From IMG/VR virus record IMGVR_UViG_3300046690_000135, positions 1 to 42,072 of that record: a DNA stretch of 42,072 nt, one strand, 5' to 3'. The stretch's first letter is position 1, and every line of letters begins with the position of its first letter. The DNA is from a virus. Below are positions 31,122-40,011 of this stretch, piece by piece. The notes beneath the pieces were generated by a model. That model was given only the letters and a program-made list of their open reading frames with translations, had not been told where the DNA came from and did no database searches. The translations under genes and the position numbers were made by a program.

Positions 31122-32333
31122 TTAGGACTCAGTAAGGTTTGTAAACCTACCGTGAGCGCCACGCTTGTGAGTAACAATCTGCCAATACTGCTTCATCAAT
31201 GCTTCGAATACGTCATAGTCATGCACGTACTTAAGAACTGATCCGTCAATATCTTCCCAGTACCACGGCTTATCGCGGTAGATCATTACTTCCGACTCTT
31301 GTACTGCGTACAAAGACTTTGGAGGCTGATCGGGGTCGGCAATGAAAGGCAAATCGCCTTCGTACATGAATGCAAGACCAACAAGACCACCATCCCATTG
31401 CTTTGGCTCATTGTATCGGCGCAAAGATGTGAGGAGGTTAAAGTAAGTCCTGCGTACTCCGAGTGAAGAAAAAAGAACACTTGGCTTTCCACCGCTCTTC
31501 TGCTTAATATCGTCCATCATCTTAATGACGACGAGTTCAGTCAGGGCAGTAGTGGCACCATCATCAATGGAACGCCAGTATTCATTACCAGCTGTACCAG
31601 AGTTAATGCCATGAAGTGTTCCTGCATCATCAACAAGCTGAGCCAACCCATAAGGCTCATTGTCAGTGTTACCGTTTCTCACTACGATATCACCAGCAGA
31701 GGCTGTTACCACAGCATCAACAACAAATGCTGTTGGGGAAGTAATAGAAACAATTGTTCTACCAGTGTTAGGTCCGGTGGGGACACCTGTAGCACTAGCA
31801 GTAATGTCAATATACTCACCAACTTGAAGCAATTGTGTTGGAGCAGTAACAGTTGTGCTTGCAGCACTCGGAGCACTCAGAACCGTAATGCCTCCAGTCT
31901 TTCCAGACGAAGCAAATGACGCAGAGTTGCCCCATGCGATTCTGTTGCAGTCCTTTGTCAGATCCTTCTTCAGACCATTCATTTCACCATCAAGTGCGTT
32001 GATGAAAGACTTGGGATTCGAATCTGCCAAAGCAATTGTTGGGCCTGTAATCTTGATTCGGCCATATCCATACTTCAAACGCTCTTGCGCTTGTGCATAT
32101 CCTTGCTGACCTGCCGGACCAAGTTGTGCGCTTTCTGCGCGGTAACTAATACCAGAGTTACGCTGGGTGTGAAGTGGAAAGACAACGTACTTACCACCAG
32201 GAGTAGAGAAAATTCCTTCCGAGGACTTTTCAATTCTCTTGATTGCAATTGCGTTTTCATCCAACTGATCGGTAACGCCACCCTCATATACTTCTTTGAG
32301 GATGCCATTAACAGTGGCTAGGGTTGCTGGCAT
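31122..32333 (-). CDS. Major capsid protein, 403 aa
   Basis: The protein MPATLATVNGILKEVYEGGVTDQLDENAIAIKRI.. lies directly after the scaffold and has the features of HK97-fold capsid proteins: N-terminal arm, GYGRIKITGPTIALA, a spine helix (NALDGEMNGLKKDLTKDCNRIAWG) and a C-terminal strand-helix. An inserted Ig-like or beta segment about residues 165-225 (LLQVGEYIDITASATG...GRTIVSI) resembles the extra domain of P22-like coat proteins. Codon use is adapted, as expected for the most abundant virion protein. Confidence 0.85.
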   Translation of the reverse strand: MPATLATVNGILKEVYEGGVTDQLDENAIAIKRIEKSSEGIFSTPGGKYVVFPLHTQRNSGISYRAESAQLGPAGQQGYAQAQERLKYGYGRIKITGPTIALADSNPKSFINALDGEMNGLKKDLTKDCNRIAWGNSASFASSGKTGGITVLSAPSAASTTVTAPTQLLQVGEYIDITASATGVPTGPNTGRTIVSITSPTAFVVDAVVTASAGDIVVRNGNTDNEPYGLAQLVDDAGTLHGINSGTAGNEYWRSIDDGATTALTELVVIKMMDDIKQKSGGKPSVLFSSLGVRRTYFNLLTSLRRYNEPKQWDGGLVGLAFMYEGDLPFIADPDQPPKSLYAVQESEVMIYRDKPWYWEDIDGSVLKYVHDYDVFEALMKQYWQIVTHKRGAHGRFTNLTES

Positions 32334-32349
32334 TTGATTGTTCCTTTAC

Positions 32350-33162
32350 CTAGGATTGAGTATTAGCTTGAAGGATAGCAAGTGCATATGCTTTTCTATC
32401 CGAATCGCTTAACCTAGAGGGATCAACCTGGTCCTGCCTTACAGCGCCATTACCATTCAAAAGTCTTGGAGCTGGTTTGCGTTCAGGACTGCCAAACCGT
32501 TCTTTGTAAGCATTGATTGCTTGATCTGGAGTTGCTCCTTTTTCTAGCTGAAGCAAAAACCAGTCATCGTCAAAGTCACCGTGCCGAGTATGCATATCAT
32601 GCATCAATCTGTCAAGTTGAGCAATTTGCTGAGCTTCAATCTGCGATTGTTGAAATTGCTGTTGCTGTTGATAGACAGTTCCAAGCATTGATTCATACTG
32701 TTCTTGTCTAGCCATTAACTCACGATACATTGCATCGTTCTGTGGCTCTTGCTGTCCCTGTTGTGGTTCGTATTGCTCATCATTTACAAAAAGATCGTCT
32801 GTTGACATTCCAACTTCCCTCATGGCTGTTGTTAGTTCGCGGATAAATTGTGCAGGATCATTCTGCATCATGGATGTGTAGTACTGTGAATATCTAAGAT
32901 CCTCAATATCACCCAGTTCGAGATATGGACGATACTGAGAATGAATTTCCTGGAATTTCCTTGTTACATTCCCATCCCAATCTTTTACATACTTTGCAAC
33001 GATCGGACGATCATCCTCGGGAATTGAACTTAAAACTCCACGAGTAAAATCAGAGTAATCAGCATAATCTACTGGTTCATGCTGGGACGGGCTGGGGCTG
33101 TCCGTTGGCTGGAACGGAGGAATTATCAGGTCCGGCATTTCCGGGTTGTTGAAGTCCGACAT
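32350..33162 (-). CDS. Capsid scaffolding protein, 270 aa
   Basis: Acidic, helical, Gln-rich (QQQQQFQQSQIEAQQIAQLDR), between portal and capsid genes, the standard place for scaffolds. The C-terminal part (ADP RLSDSDRKAYALAILQ) is a small helix-loop-helix like those that bind capsid. It overlaps the end of the portal gene by 86 bases. Confidence 0.8.
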   Translation of the reverse strand: MSDFNNPEMPDLIIPPFQPTDSPSPSQHEPVDYADYSDFTRGVLSSIPEDDRPIVAKYVKDWDGNVTRKFQEIHSQYRPYLELGDIEDLRYSQYYTSMMQNDPAQFIRELTTAMREVGMSTDDLFVNDEQYEPQQGQQEPQNDAMYRELMARQEQYESMLGTVYQQQQQFQQSQIEAQQIAQLDRLMHDMHTRHGDFDDDWFLLQLEKGATPDQAINAYKERFGSPERKPAPRLLNGNGAVRQDQVDPSRLSDSDRKAYALAILQANTQS

Positions 33163-35233
33163 TTTGTGATTGCACCACTTTCTGTTTAGTTAGCATTAGA
33201 TGCTGTTCAAAGACTGACTTTACATAAGGTGACAGTCCTTCATATTGTTGAGACTTCATAAACAATTCATGCTCATATACATGAACAGCATCATTGTCAT
33301 ATGAATTTGGCGGGAAAACTTGTGGGGGAGGCGGTCCTTGTGGTTGCATTCCCATCATTGGAGGCATACCATTTGGTGGTTGCATACCATTCATAGCCAT
33401 TGGGTCTACAGGCATACCATTCATCGGTGGTGTTTGCATTCCAGACATATCTAGCGGAGGCATTCCTCCACCATTTAGTCCCGCACTGTTAGGATTAGAA
33501 TAAGGATCAGGCATAGGATTAATTTGCCCTGCCATTCCTTGATCCATTCCCATACCTGGCATTCCAAATTGCATGGCTGTGGGGTCTTGCACAGAAGCCA
33601 TTGCGTGATTTTCTCGTTGGGCTTGCTTTGAATCAGCCTGTAGTTCTTCGTACAATCTGGAAGTTTCATTCATTTGCAAGTAACGGAGACCCTTTTCAGG
33701 TGGAATCAATCCATTCTTCATTAGGTCCGTAATGAATGCTTGCGTAGCAGCTTTGGATTTGGGAGCCATACTTCCAGGCTCAACCGCAATATCCATGTTG
33801 TTATTCAAGTTAGACTGTTTAAACAACGTAGCTTCAAACGAGTTATTCTTTGAGACAATGTTTACAATGTATTCTTCATCCCAGAACTGATTGATGAGAC
33901 TTAGAGTTTGTTTACCAACCTCGGTGGTAGCTTCCTCGATGGATGCCACGGTGTTATATATCTTGGAATCATTTTGTTCAGTAAGATACGCGATAGCCGA
34001 CGCAGCCTCAATTCCTGTAGGAACAGTACCCCGAGAAATTTCATTTCTACCTGCAATCTCATCCATATCGTCGATGATTCGTTGTGGTTCCTCTAGTGCA
34101 TATTGAGGTAAGGGCTCAATTTGAATTGGACTAGGAGGATTGAAGCCAGGATTAACAGCAATATACAACCCCACTTCACTAGTAACCTTAGTAACATCAA
34201 TCGAGCCTTTAGTGTAAGCCATTTGAGGTTTAGCCATACGATTCTTAGCCTCAATAATCTGCGATCTAGTTTTATTATACTCTTTTTGTAGAGGGATAAT
34301 ATCTTCAATCGTTGAGATTCCATAGCACCTACCAGAAGCTGTATGGTCCATCTTAGCAAATGGATAGTTTCCATGATCGTATGGAAGTTCGTCGTCGCCC
34401 TGAGTCTCTACTCCAGTATCTTCATCAACTTTAGTTCCATCTGGACTATACCTGTAGAGAATTTTGTCATCCCCAATTACAAGCATTGCACCGGCTGGGT
34501 ATTTCTTACATGGCTTTACCCAGATTTCTTTGACTAGACAGGCTTTTGCACCTGCTGCTTGATTCTGAACACCAATTGCACTCAAGAATCGAGCTTCAAG
34601 ATTTGTATTCACGATATCCATATCAGTCTTTATCTTGATATCGTAGGTTTCCTCAATATCCTCTGGAGGAACTCCACGAACATGCATGACAAAGCGTTGA
34701 TTCTGAACATCTTCTTCTTCAAGATTTGGGAAGTACATGTTAAATGCAGGTATTCTCTCATAAATGAGAGGAGTGTTTGGCCCTTTACAAGTTGTCTTGA
34801 TAAATCCTGTACCACAAAGAAGCATCCAGAAGGTGGCCTGCCGTCTAATTCTGTTGTAATAACCAGAAGTTAGACAGTATTCAGCGAGACTTTCTGCCAC
34901 TCTAGCTGCTGAAACATCCATAGGATCTGTTGTATTGGGCTTTGCATAGAACTGAGGTTCTTGCTTAATCAATTTCGTGAGTTCATCTCTCACAATCGGC
35001 TTCACACGATTAGCAGTCAATCTAACCCTGTTCCTGGGAGTCGGAGGATTATATAGCCGTCCACCTGTTCCGCCAATACTTTGTTGCCAGACAACCCATT
35101 GCTTACTGAAATAGAACGCAAGGTTCATATACCATTGCTGTTCATAAGACTTGCGAAGGTTCTCACAAGTTTTGAACTTCTTTTCCCAGTAGTCGACTTC
35201 TTCTTTAACAGAATCAAACGGCTTCTTCGGCAT
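33077..35233 (-). CDS. Portal protein, 718 aa
   Basis: ATG 35233 follows GAGGAGGTGG; the frame opens at 35248. WYMNLAFYFSKQWVVWQ, RPIVRDELTKLIKQEPQFYAKP (clip-side strand), FWMLLCGTGFIKTTC and the central DHTASGRCYGISTIEDIIPLQKEYNKTRSQIIEAKNRM segment are those of P22-type portals; length is close to P22 gp1 (725). The C-terminal 150 residues are low-complexity Met/Pro/Gly/Asn/Gln. It forms the dodecameric ring through which DNA is packaged and ejected. Confidence 0.87.
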   Translation of the reverse strand: MPKKPFDSVKEEVDYWEKKFKTCENLRKSYEQQWYMNLAFYFSKQWVVWQQSIGGTGGRLYNPPTPRNRVRLTANRVKPIVRDELTKLIKQEPQFYAKPNTTDPMDVSAARVAESLAEYCLTSGYYNRIRRQATFWMLLCGTGFIKTTCKGPNTPLIYERIPAFNMYFPNLEEEDVQNQRFVMHVRGVPPEDIEETYDIKIKTDMDIVNTNLEARFLSAIGVQNQAAGAKACLVKEIWVKPCKKYPAGAMLVIGDDKILYRYSPDGTKVDEDTGVETQGDDELPYDHGNYPFAKMDHTASGRCYGISTIEDIIPLQKEYNKTRSQIIEAKNRMAKPQMAYTKGSIDVTKVTSEVGLYIAVNPGFNPPSPIQIEPLPQYALEEPQRIIDDMDEIAGRNEISRGTVPTGIEAASAIAYLTEQNDSKIYNTVASIEEATTEVGKQTLSLINQFWDEEYIVNIVSKNNSFEATLFKQSNLNNNMDIAVEPGSMAPKSKAATQAFITDLMKNGLIPPEKGLRYLQMNETSRLYEELQADSKQAQRENHAMASVQDPTAMQFGMPGMGMDQGMAGQINPMPDPYSNPNSAGLNGGGMPPLDMSGMQTPPMNGMPVDPMAMNGMQPPNGMPPMMGMQPQGPPPPQVFPPNSYDNDAVHVYEHELFMKSQQYEGLSPYVKSVFEQHLMLTKQKVVQSQNVGLQQPGNAGPDNSSVPANGQPQPVPA

Positions 35234-35372
35234 TTTCCACCTCCTCAATCAAATCCTTATCGAATTCATCCAAATCAAAGATGGTTTGACCTTCATCGTA
35301 CACACCATCATTCGCTTCCATAGAGAACGTATCTCCATCTTTAAACCCTGCTGGTTCAAGCGAATTCGACAT
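35214..35372 (-). CDS. Small acidic protein, 52 aa
   Basis: ATG 35372 gives MSNSLEPAGFKDGDTFSMEANDG.. ending in IEEVENAEEAV: fourteen or more acidic residues and only two lysines. It overlaps the preceding gene by 17 and the portal gene by 20 bases. The ribosome binding site is weak. It is kept because it fills the gap between two coupled genes; role unknown. Confidence 0.5.
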   Translation of the reverse strand: MSNSLEPAGFKDGDTFSMEANDGVYDEGQTIFDLDEFDKDLIEEVENAEEAV

Positions 35373-35844
35373 CTGGGATAACAACAGATTCTGATTCGTC
35401 AGATTCACGATTATCATACTCTGATTCTGAACTGTTGCTGACAATTGTTGGGTCACTCCCAATTGCGCCAAGTACAGTTCTTGAAAGTTCCATTCTTGCA
35501 TATTCGTTCACCTTCACTAGGTTGTCCATGAATACTTCGAGAGAGTTACCTGTCATTTCAAACCACAATTCACTCATGGTATTGAACTTCTTCTTGAGTT
35601 CTGAAAGTTCATCCATTCTAGCCATATATTCAGCTACAATTTGCTTATGAGCTTCCACGCTAAGAAAATCAGGAGTAACTCGGATGATATCAGCAAGGCA
35701 GCTATTGCAAAGATAAACATATCCTTCCCATTCGACTTCCGCGCCAATGTCCACAAACCAATCTCTTATCTGTGCATGTGCGCCACACTTAATACAAGTA
35801 TGAGGCATTGCAGGCGGGTCATATGTTAGTGCTACAGGTCTCAT
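35356..35844 (-). CDS. Zinc-finger coiled-coil protein, 162 aa
   Basis: Starts at ATG 35844 (TAATG overlap with the terminase stop); TTG 35850 is possible. HTCIKCGAHAQ and LCNSCLAD give two CxxC pairs about 28 residues apart: a zinc ribbon. A long helix follows (AHKQIVAEYMARMDELSELKKKF), then a Ser/Glu-rich tail. Between terminase and portal it may help packaging; that is inference. Confidence 0.6.
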   Translation of the reverse strand: MRPVALTYDPPAMPHTCIKCGAHAQIRDWFVDIGAEVEWEGYVYLCNSCLADIIRVTPDFLSVEAHKQIVAEYMARMDELSELKKKFNTMSELWFEMTGNSLEVFMDNLVKVNEYARMELSRTVLGAIGSDPTIVSNSSESEYDNRESDESESVVIPDVEFA

Positions 35845-37364
35845 TACCAATCCGATCCTAGGATATCATCCCAAATTGCAGGGTCATCGTAATCCTTATA
35901 CGACAACTTCATTAGTTCTCTATCTCTTAATTCTTCACCAACAGCTACAGGAGCATTAAGAATATTTCCTACAGGCTGGTCCTTACTCTCAAACATTTCT
36001 GGACGACTCATCATTCCATAGCGAATGGCATCCATTGAGTGGTCGTCTTTTTTGGTAGGTTGTTCCTGCGGGTTATTCCTATCTGCTGTCTTACTAGAAG
36101 TGTACTTGGCCCAGCGATATTGTGGAATCTCTTTAATGAGATTTTCACAGTTCGTAGTGAACTTTAGTTCATTACGAGAGATCATCCCATTTACTCGAAG
36201 AATTCCTGCCTTTACGTCATTGTTACCGAGGACCAAGTACAGACCATTTTCTCCATATTCTTCGTGAATACTCTTGCCTTCAATCGGTTGAATGTTACGG
36301 ATTGAAGGATCAGCGACTATGTAATCAATTATTTCGTGCAAACCAAGACGACGAACAAGGCCCAGGATAGCCCGAGCATTATCTTTAACGATAGTCTTAG
36401 TCGATGTGTATTCCTCATAGACAATTACCTGTCCATGCTCGTTATAGCACGCAAGATGGAATGCTGTAAGATTTGTGTATCCGTGATCCAACATCCCAAA
36501 ATGTCCCCAATTGTATTTGTAGGCATCCCACATGGGAGTTCCAATGATTGGGTCAATGAAGTTGTCTTGCGACAAACTTTTAGTGTAAATTCCCCCTGAA
36601 AGGTTGTAGTAAGTTCCATGGGTTCTTGCGTTCTTTTCTTCATCTGTCATTCCCTCTAGCAGTTCTTCTAGAACAGAAGCAGTAATATAAGGGTTAGAAA
36701 GAGTATCCAGATGAAATATCGCCAAGCCTTCGTTCTCAGGTTTCAGTCCCTCTAAGTAAAGTCGGTTGTATGTCCAACTCATATCTAACAACGGCGTCAT
36801 TGTTAGAATCCACTCACCATCTACATCTGCAAGACGGATCATGTTTTCGTTGAAAATTGCTTGCGGCGGTTCTTCATCGAACCAAATGTGATCCCTAGAA
36901 GTACCAGCGTGCTTTTGAACTTCTTGCTCGTAAGTTAGAAATTCAATTGTCGATCCATTTTCCAGAGTTAAGTTACGAGCGGCTGCATCATAACTTGCCT
37001 CCCAACTACCATTCTTCAACTGACTAGGTGGAATCCACTTAGCTAGTTCAGGAATGATAATCTTCTTAATTCCTTCCTCAAAGGAAGAACCAATTGCTCT
37101 ACAGGCTATGGGGGTCTTTTTCTTTTGATTCCACGGATGAGTTCCCGTCATTTTCCATACAGTTTCAGTGGCTCCCGCAACTGTTTTACCAGCACGGTTA
37201 CCACCCAAGGCAACTTTCCCTTTCGCGTGTGAGAGATGAAAAGGAAGTTGTTGTTCTTGTGGAGTGTAGCCAGCTATTGTCGGGTGAGTAATTATTCTTC
37301 TCAACGACGACCGAAAGATATCAGTCGTTATTGCCAGGGACGGAACGAGGGATTTTTTACTCAC
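35844..37364 (-). CDS. Terminase large subunit, 506 aa
   Basis: GTG 37364. ATPase domain with Walker A GGNRAGKT (54-61) and Walker B HIWFDEEPP (Asp 163, Glu 164), coupling motif ILTMTP. RNase H-type nuclease with GMLDHG (Asp 293), VADPS (Asp 352) and DDHSMDAIRYGM (Asp 445). It cuts and pumps DNA into the head through the portal. The ribosome site is poor, so coupling or leader sequence must help. Packaging by headful is likely for a circularly permuted genome, as the circular assembly suggests. Confidence 0.93.
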   Translation of the reverse strand: MSKKSLVPSLAITTDIFRSSLRRIITHPTIAGYTPQEQQLPFHLSHAKGKVALGGNRAGKTVAGATETVWKMTGTHPWNQKKKTPIACRAIGSSFEEGIKKIIIPELAKWIPPSQLKNGSWEASYDAAARNLTLENGSTIEFLTYEQEVQKHAGTSRDHIWFDEEPPQAIFNENMIRLADVDGEWILTMTPLLDMSWTYNRLYLEGLKPENEGLAIFHLDTLSNPYITASVLEELLEGMTDEEKNARTHGTYYNLSGGIYTKSLSQDNFIDPIIGTPMWDAYKYNWGHFGMLDHGYTNLTAFHLACYNEHGQVIVYEEYTSTKTIVKDNARAILGLVRRLGLHEIIDYIVADPSIRNIQPIEGKSIHEEYGENGLYLVLGNNDVKAGILRVNGMISRNELKFTTNCENLIKEIPQYRWAKYTSSKTADRNNPQEQPTKKDDHSMDAIRYGMMSRPEMFESKDQPVGNILNAPVAVGEELRDRELMKLSYKDYDDPAIWDDILGSDW

Positions 37365-37376
37365 GGGGTAGCTGTT

Positions 37377-37850
37377 TTACTTCTTCGCATCTTTGTGTGG
37401 GTGCTCGTCCTCTTTCTTTTCTGGTTCTTTGGTAGCCTTTGCCTCTGGGGTAGGTGCAGGCTTTGGCTCTACTGGCGTCAAAGTCTCGTCTTTTGCGATC
37501 TTTGCAATATCTGCAACTCGCTCTTTGTGTTCTTCTTCGGTGATCTTTCCTTCTTCAAGGAGTTGATCTGTTGCAGCCTTATCACTTTCAGGAGTTGATG
37601 CACGATAAGGAACTGGCGGTTCTACTTCTTCCAAAGGCTCACCTTCAGGAACCTTTGCATTTTCCTCTGCGTGACTTTCTTGAAGCTTAGCAACTTCTGC
37701 TGCTTGCTCTGCTTTCAAATTCATTTCCTCAGCAGTTTGTTCTGCTGTTCGATGAGCAAAGTCACTGTTCTCGGTTGTAACCAAAACGGAACCTTCTGGC
37801 TGATTAATTACAGCTACAGTTGGGTTGGGGTCATGTACAAAATCACTCAC
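37377..37850 (-). CDS. Glu/Pro-rich hypothetical protein, 157 aa
   Basis: Highly charged, low complexity: helices rich in Glu/Ala (AEQTAEEMNLKAEQAAEVAKLQ) and a Lys/Pro/Glu tail (KPAPTPEAKATKEPEKKEDEHPH). No hydrophobic core. Between holin and large terminase. Overlaps the holin gene by 8 bases. Function unknown. Confidence 0.6.
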   Translation of the reverse strand: MSDFVHDPNPTVAVINQPEGSVLVTTENSDFAHRTAEQTAEEMNLKAEQAAEVAKLQESHAEENAKVPEGEPLEEVEPPVPYRASTPESDKAATDQLLEEGKITEEEHKERVADIAKIAKDETLTPVEPKPAPTPEAKATKEPEKKEDEHPHKDAKK

Positions 37851-38175
37851 TTGGTTCTCCGTTTCCTATCCCGAAATTGGGTAAGAGTAAACTATCTGGT
37901 TTGGATGATGTGAGTCTGGTCTTTGACCAGACTGCCTGATATGTCGAAACACTGATTGCAAATCCAACGAAGGCAGTAACTAAGGTTTGCCAACTGAACG
38001 CTGCGAAGTCACTACCTTTTACCACGTTTGCAGTTAAAAATGCAAGTACGCTGTTTAAAAAAAGTGTGATAAGTCCTTTCCACTGTCCTTTAAGGTTTAC
38101 CTTTGTAACTAGTCCAGTCAATAGAGGTATTAGACCAGTTATCAAAAGATAAACGGGGTTGCTGACTGTTATCAT
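37843..38175 (-). CDS. Holin-like membrane protein, 110 aa
   Basis: Three hydrophobic segments at about residues 7-24, 34-52 and 62-80, with short loops and a polar C-terminus, next to the amidase: typical of a holin of three membrane passes. It would open the membrane at lysis. Its ATG overlaps the stop of the small membrane gene upstream (ATGA). Confidence 0.7.
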   Translation of the reverse strand: MITVSNPVYLLITGLIPLLTGLVTKVNLKGQWKGLITLFLNSVLAFLTANVVKGSDFAAFSWQTLVTAFVGFAISVSTYQAVWSKTRLTSSKPDSLLLPNFGIGNGEPSE

Positions 38176-38288
38176 CTACGGACAATGTAAATGATTCCAC
38201 ACAGGATTACGACTACAGCTGCAATGATAACAACTACATTAGTTGTGCCGCTATCAGTTGCTGCTAGCATATTAGCTAAATTTATCAT
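38172..38288 (-). CDS. Small membrane protein, 38 aa (second holin or antiholin)
   Basis: ATG 38288 with GGGAGG about 7 bases upstream. MINLANMLAATDSGTTN then a hydrophobic stretch (residues about 18-36: VVVIIAAVVVILCGIIYIV) and RR. A single-pass mini-protein directly between the amidase and the three-pass holin; this fits an antiholin or pinholin partner. It overlaps the amidase end by 17 bases. Confidence 0.65.
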   Translation of the reverse strand: MINLANMLAATDSGTTNVVVIIAAVVVILCGIIYIVRR

Positions 38289-39042
38289 TTGATCCTCCCG
38301 GAATTACTTGTGCTGGATCATTGATATCCAAGCCAGCTTGCACGCAAAGTCCATGCATTGATGCCATGTTATCTTGGAAAATCTTCGGAACAGTTGGGTC
38401 CTCGGTTTCAATTGACTTCATAAGTTCCCCACTACAATGGAGAACTGGAAAACCTCCTCCAACAACAAAGACATTGGTGTAGCCTTTTTGCCGAACAAAG
38501 CGAGCCTTCAGCATATCGTCATCTCCTACAGGTGTGTGTTGTGAAACTAAATCTCTGATCTTTGGAATATAGGCATAGAGGTTTTCCCCTGGACAAGCTG
38601 TTGCGTTTAAGTGCCGAGGGTTATCTCTATGTCCAAGAATCTCTACAGAAGGAGAAAGGTCTCCGTGGTTGATGAGGTATTTAATACAATCAGCAGCTGC
38701 CGCTACACTTTGTGCGGTTGGTATATCGCCCTGGAAATTTCCCATGAAGCAAACACTACGACTAACTTCGTTCTCACCCAAAGTAGCCGCAGATTTATGG
38801 TTTAAACCTCTTGACTCATAAATAATTCCACTAGGTCCGATGAGGAAGTTGTAGTCTATGTCGGTGTAATGCTTTGTGTTAATAGCGTAGTTCTGTAGAG
38901 CGTGCATCTGGTTAATTTCATCTTGAACAGATGTGGGGAAATGTCCGGCTGTGTGGTGTATGTAGACTTTAGGGAGCGCCCCATTTAACACTGGAATAGT
39001 TGTCTTTAAACTTCCCCATGCCGACCTCGATGTTATTTCCAT
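38272..39042 (-). CDS. Endolysin, N-acetylmuramoyl-L-alanine amidase (Amidase_2/PGRP), 256 aa
   Basis: VYIHHTAGHFP (zinc ligand His 29), YTDIDYNFLIGPSGIIYESRGLNHKSAAT and LGHRDNPRHLNATACPG (His 138, Cys 150) match the zinc amidase fold of T7 lysozyme and PGRPs. It cuts the bond between MurNAc and L-Ala. Residues from about 175 on are a separate domain of unknown type (KGYTNVFVVGGGFPVLHC), probably wall binding. It stands between the small and large terminase genes. Confidence 0.9.
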   Translation of the reverse strand: MEITSRSAWGSLKTTIPVLNGALPKVYIHHTAGHFPTSVQDEINQMHALQNYAINTKHYTDIDYNFLIGPSGIIYESRGLNHKSAATLGENEVSRSVCFMGNFQGDIPTAQSVAAAADCIKYLINHGDLSPSVEILGHRDNPRHLNATACPGENLYAYIPKIRDLVSQHTPVGDDDMLKARFVRQKGYTNVFVVGGGFPVLHCSGELMKSIETEDPTVPKIFQDNMASMHGLCVQAGLDINDPAQVIPGGSNDKFS

Positions 39043-39711
39043 TTAGTTTAGCTCCAGTATCTTAGCATCAAATTCAGATGCAATTGTGTCAATGAGCTTC
39101 GGATCAACGTGCCTTACTAAAACCTCCATAAACAAAGAAATCAATTTGTTTAAGTTCTGGTTCAACTCTCGATTTGGATCGTGGATTCCAGTGAATTCAT
39201 GGAAGTACTTAATGGCCTGCAAATCTCCAGAATCGACCAGTCTACCCAAGGACGTTTTTGCTACAGGCTGGACGTTATTGAAAGCTTCTTCCGCACGAGT
39301 TTCGTAGTAGTGTTTATTAGCCTTAGACTTCAAAAGGACGTTAAACTTGTGAGTAGTAAGTCCTACAGCCTTAAGCTTAATGGCCTTAGAGCGTTTATCT
39401 GAGACATCGACTAAGAAATTCACGGCGATCACAAATTGTGGATCAAGCTCGTCTTTCTTAGGAATCCTTCTCCAAGGGTCATAGATAGGTAACTCTCTTT
39501 TCTCAAGTGCTTTATTTATGGCAGGGAGCATCACTTTGAGAATAGAGAAGTCTGTTCCATAAAGTTCGTTAAGTTGGACGCCTGTAGGGTATTCTCCCGT
39601 GAGCCAATAACGAGCTTCTATCTGTGTGACAACTTGTTGTAAGAGAGCTTTGTCGTATTCAATTACAGTTGGTTCGTCGGCTTCGATTTTTTGGTCGAAG
39701 ATTAAGTCCAT
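39043..39711 (-). CDS. Putative terminase small subunit, 222 aa
   Basis: First gene of the late operon. Helical; residues about 40-75 could be an HTH (GVQLNELYGTDFSILKVMLPAINKAL), and the C-terminal KTSLGRLVDSGDLQAIKYFHEFTGIHDPNREL resembles the end segment of small terminases (phBC6A51-like) which recognise DNA and stimulate the large subunit. The start codon lies 6 bases after a -10 box with no ribosome site, so the mRNA is probably leaderless. Confidence 0.6.
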   Translation of the reverse strand: MDLIFDQKIEADEPTVIEYDKALLQQVVTQIEARYWLTGEYPTGVQLNELYGTDFSILKVMLPAINKALEKRELPIYDPWRRIPKKDELDPQFVIAVNFLVDVSDKRSKAIKLKAVGLTTHKFNVLLKSKANKHYYETRAEEAFNNVQPVAKTSLGRLVDSGDLQAIKYFHEFTGIHDPNRELNQNLNKLISLFMEVLVRHVDPKLIDTIASEFDAKILELN

Positions 39712-39717
39712 GTTGGG

Positions 39718-39746
39718 AACGTATCACGTGCTCAAATGTTTGTCAA
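39718..39746 (-). promoter_or_regulatory. Late promoter, leaderless arrangement
   Basis: On the minus strand TTGACA (39741-39746), 17 bases, then TACGTT (39718-39723, a TANNNT -10), then CCCAAC and the ATG at 39711. The distance of six bases from -10 to ATG is the same as at the WhiB gene, so the transcript would begin at the start codon. It drives the whole late operon. Confidence 0.65.
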
Positions 39747-39797
39747 AATTTGTAGAAATAAAGGTTTTACTTGCTCAGATGTTTTAGAAAAATTTGT
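39729..39797. repeat. Two imperfect direct repeats, possible operator
   Basis: TGCTCAAATGTTT (39729) and TGCTCAGATGTTT (39772) start 43 bases apart (four helix turns), each followed by a similar AAATTTGT (ends 39753 and 39797). The first overlaps the spacer of the late promoter. A regulator binding here would control the late operon. Confidence 0.5.
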
Positions 39798-39845
39798 CTG
39801 AGTAACCGCCAAAAGAGGCAGTCGCATAGTAGTGGGACCAACCGG

Positions 39846-39997
39846 ATAGTTGCGCCTCGCAATCATTGTGCCCGCAACTATTGCATACCACAATAGTTTA
39901 ATATTAAATAGTTAGGCATCCGAAGTATTGCAATACGCAATGAGTGAACGTTGAACGGTACACTCGTACCGTGAATTAATATGCAGCTCGGTGCATA
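39846..39997. promoter_or_regulatory. Cluster of perfect inverted repeats upstream of early promoter
   Basis: Perfect arms: ATAGTTGCG 39846-39854 with 39873-39881; ACTATTG 39878-39884 with 39891-39897; TTTAATATTAAA 39897-39908; GTATTGCAATAC 39925-39936; ACGGTAC 39955-39961 with 39966-39972; TATGCA 39980-39985 with 39992-39997. These six palindromes in 152 bases between two divergent promoters are likely operators or part of a replication origin. Confidence 0.6.
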
Positions 39998-40005
39998 GTT
40001 ATAAT
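39976..40005 (+). promoter_or_regulatory. Rightward early promoter
   Basis: TTAATA (39976-39981), 18 bases, TATAAT (40000-40005). The -10 is perfect; the -35 matches 4 of 6. Start of transcription would be near 40012, giving a leader of about 125 bases before ATG 40138. The TATGCA palindrome lies in the spacer. Confidence 0.6.
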
Positions 40006-40011
40006 GTGACG

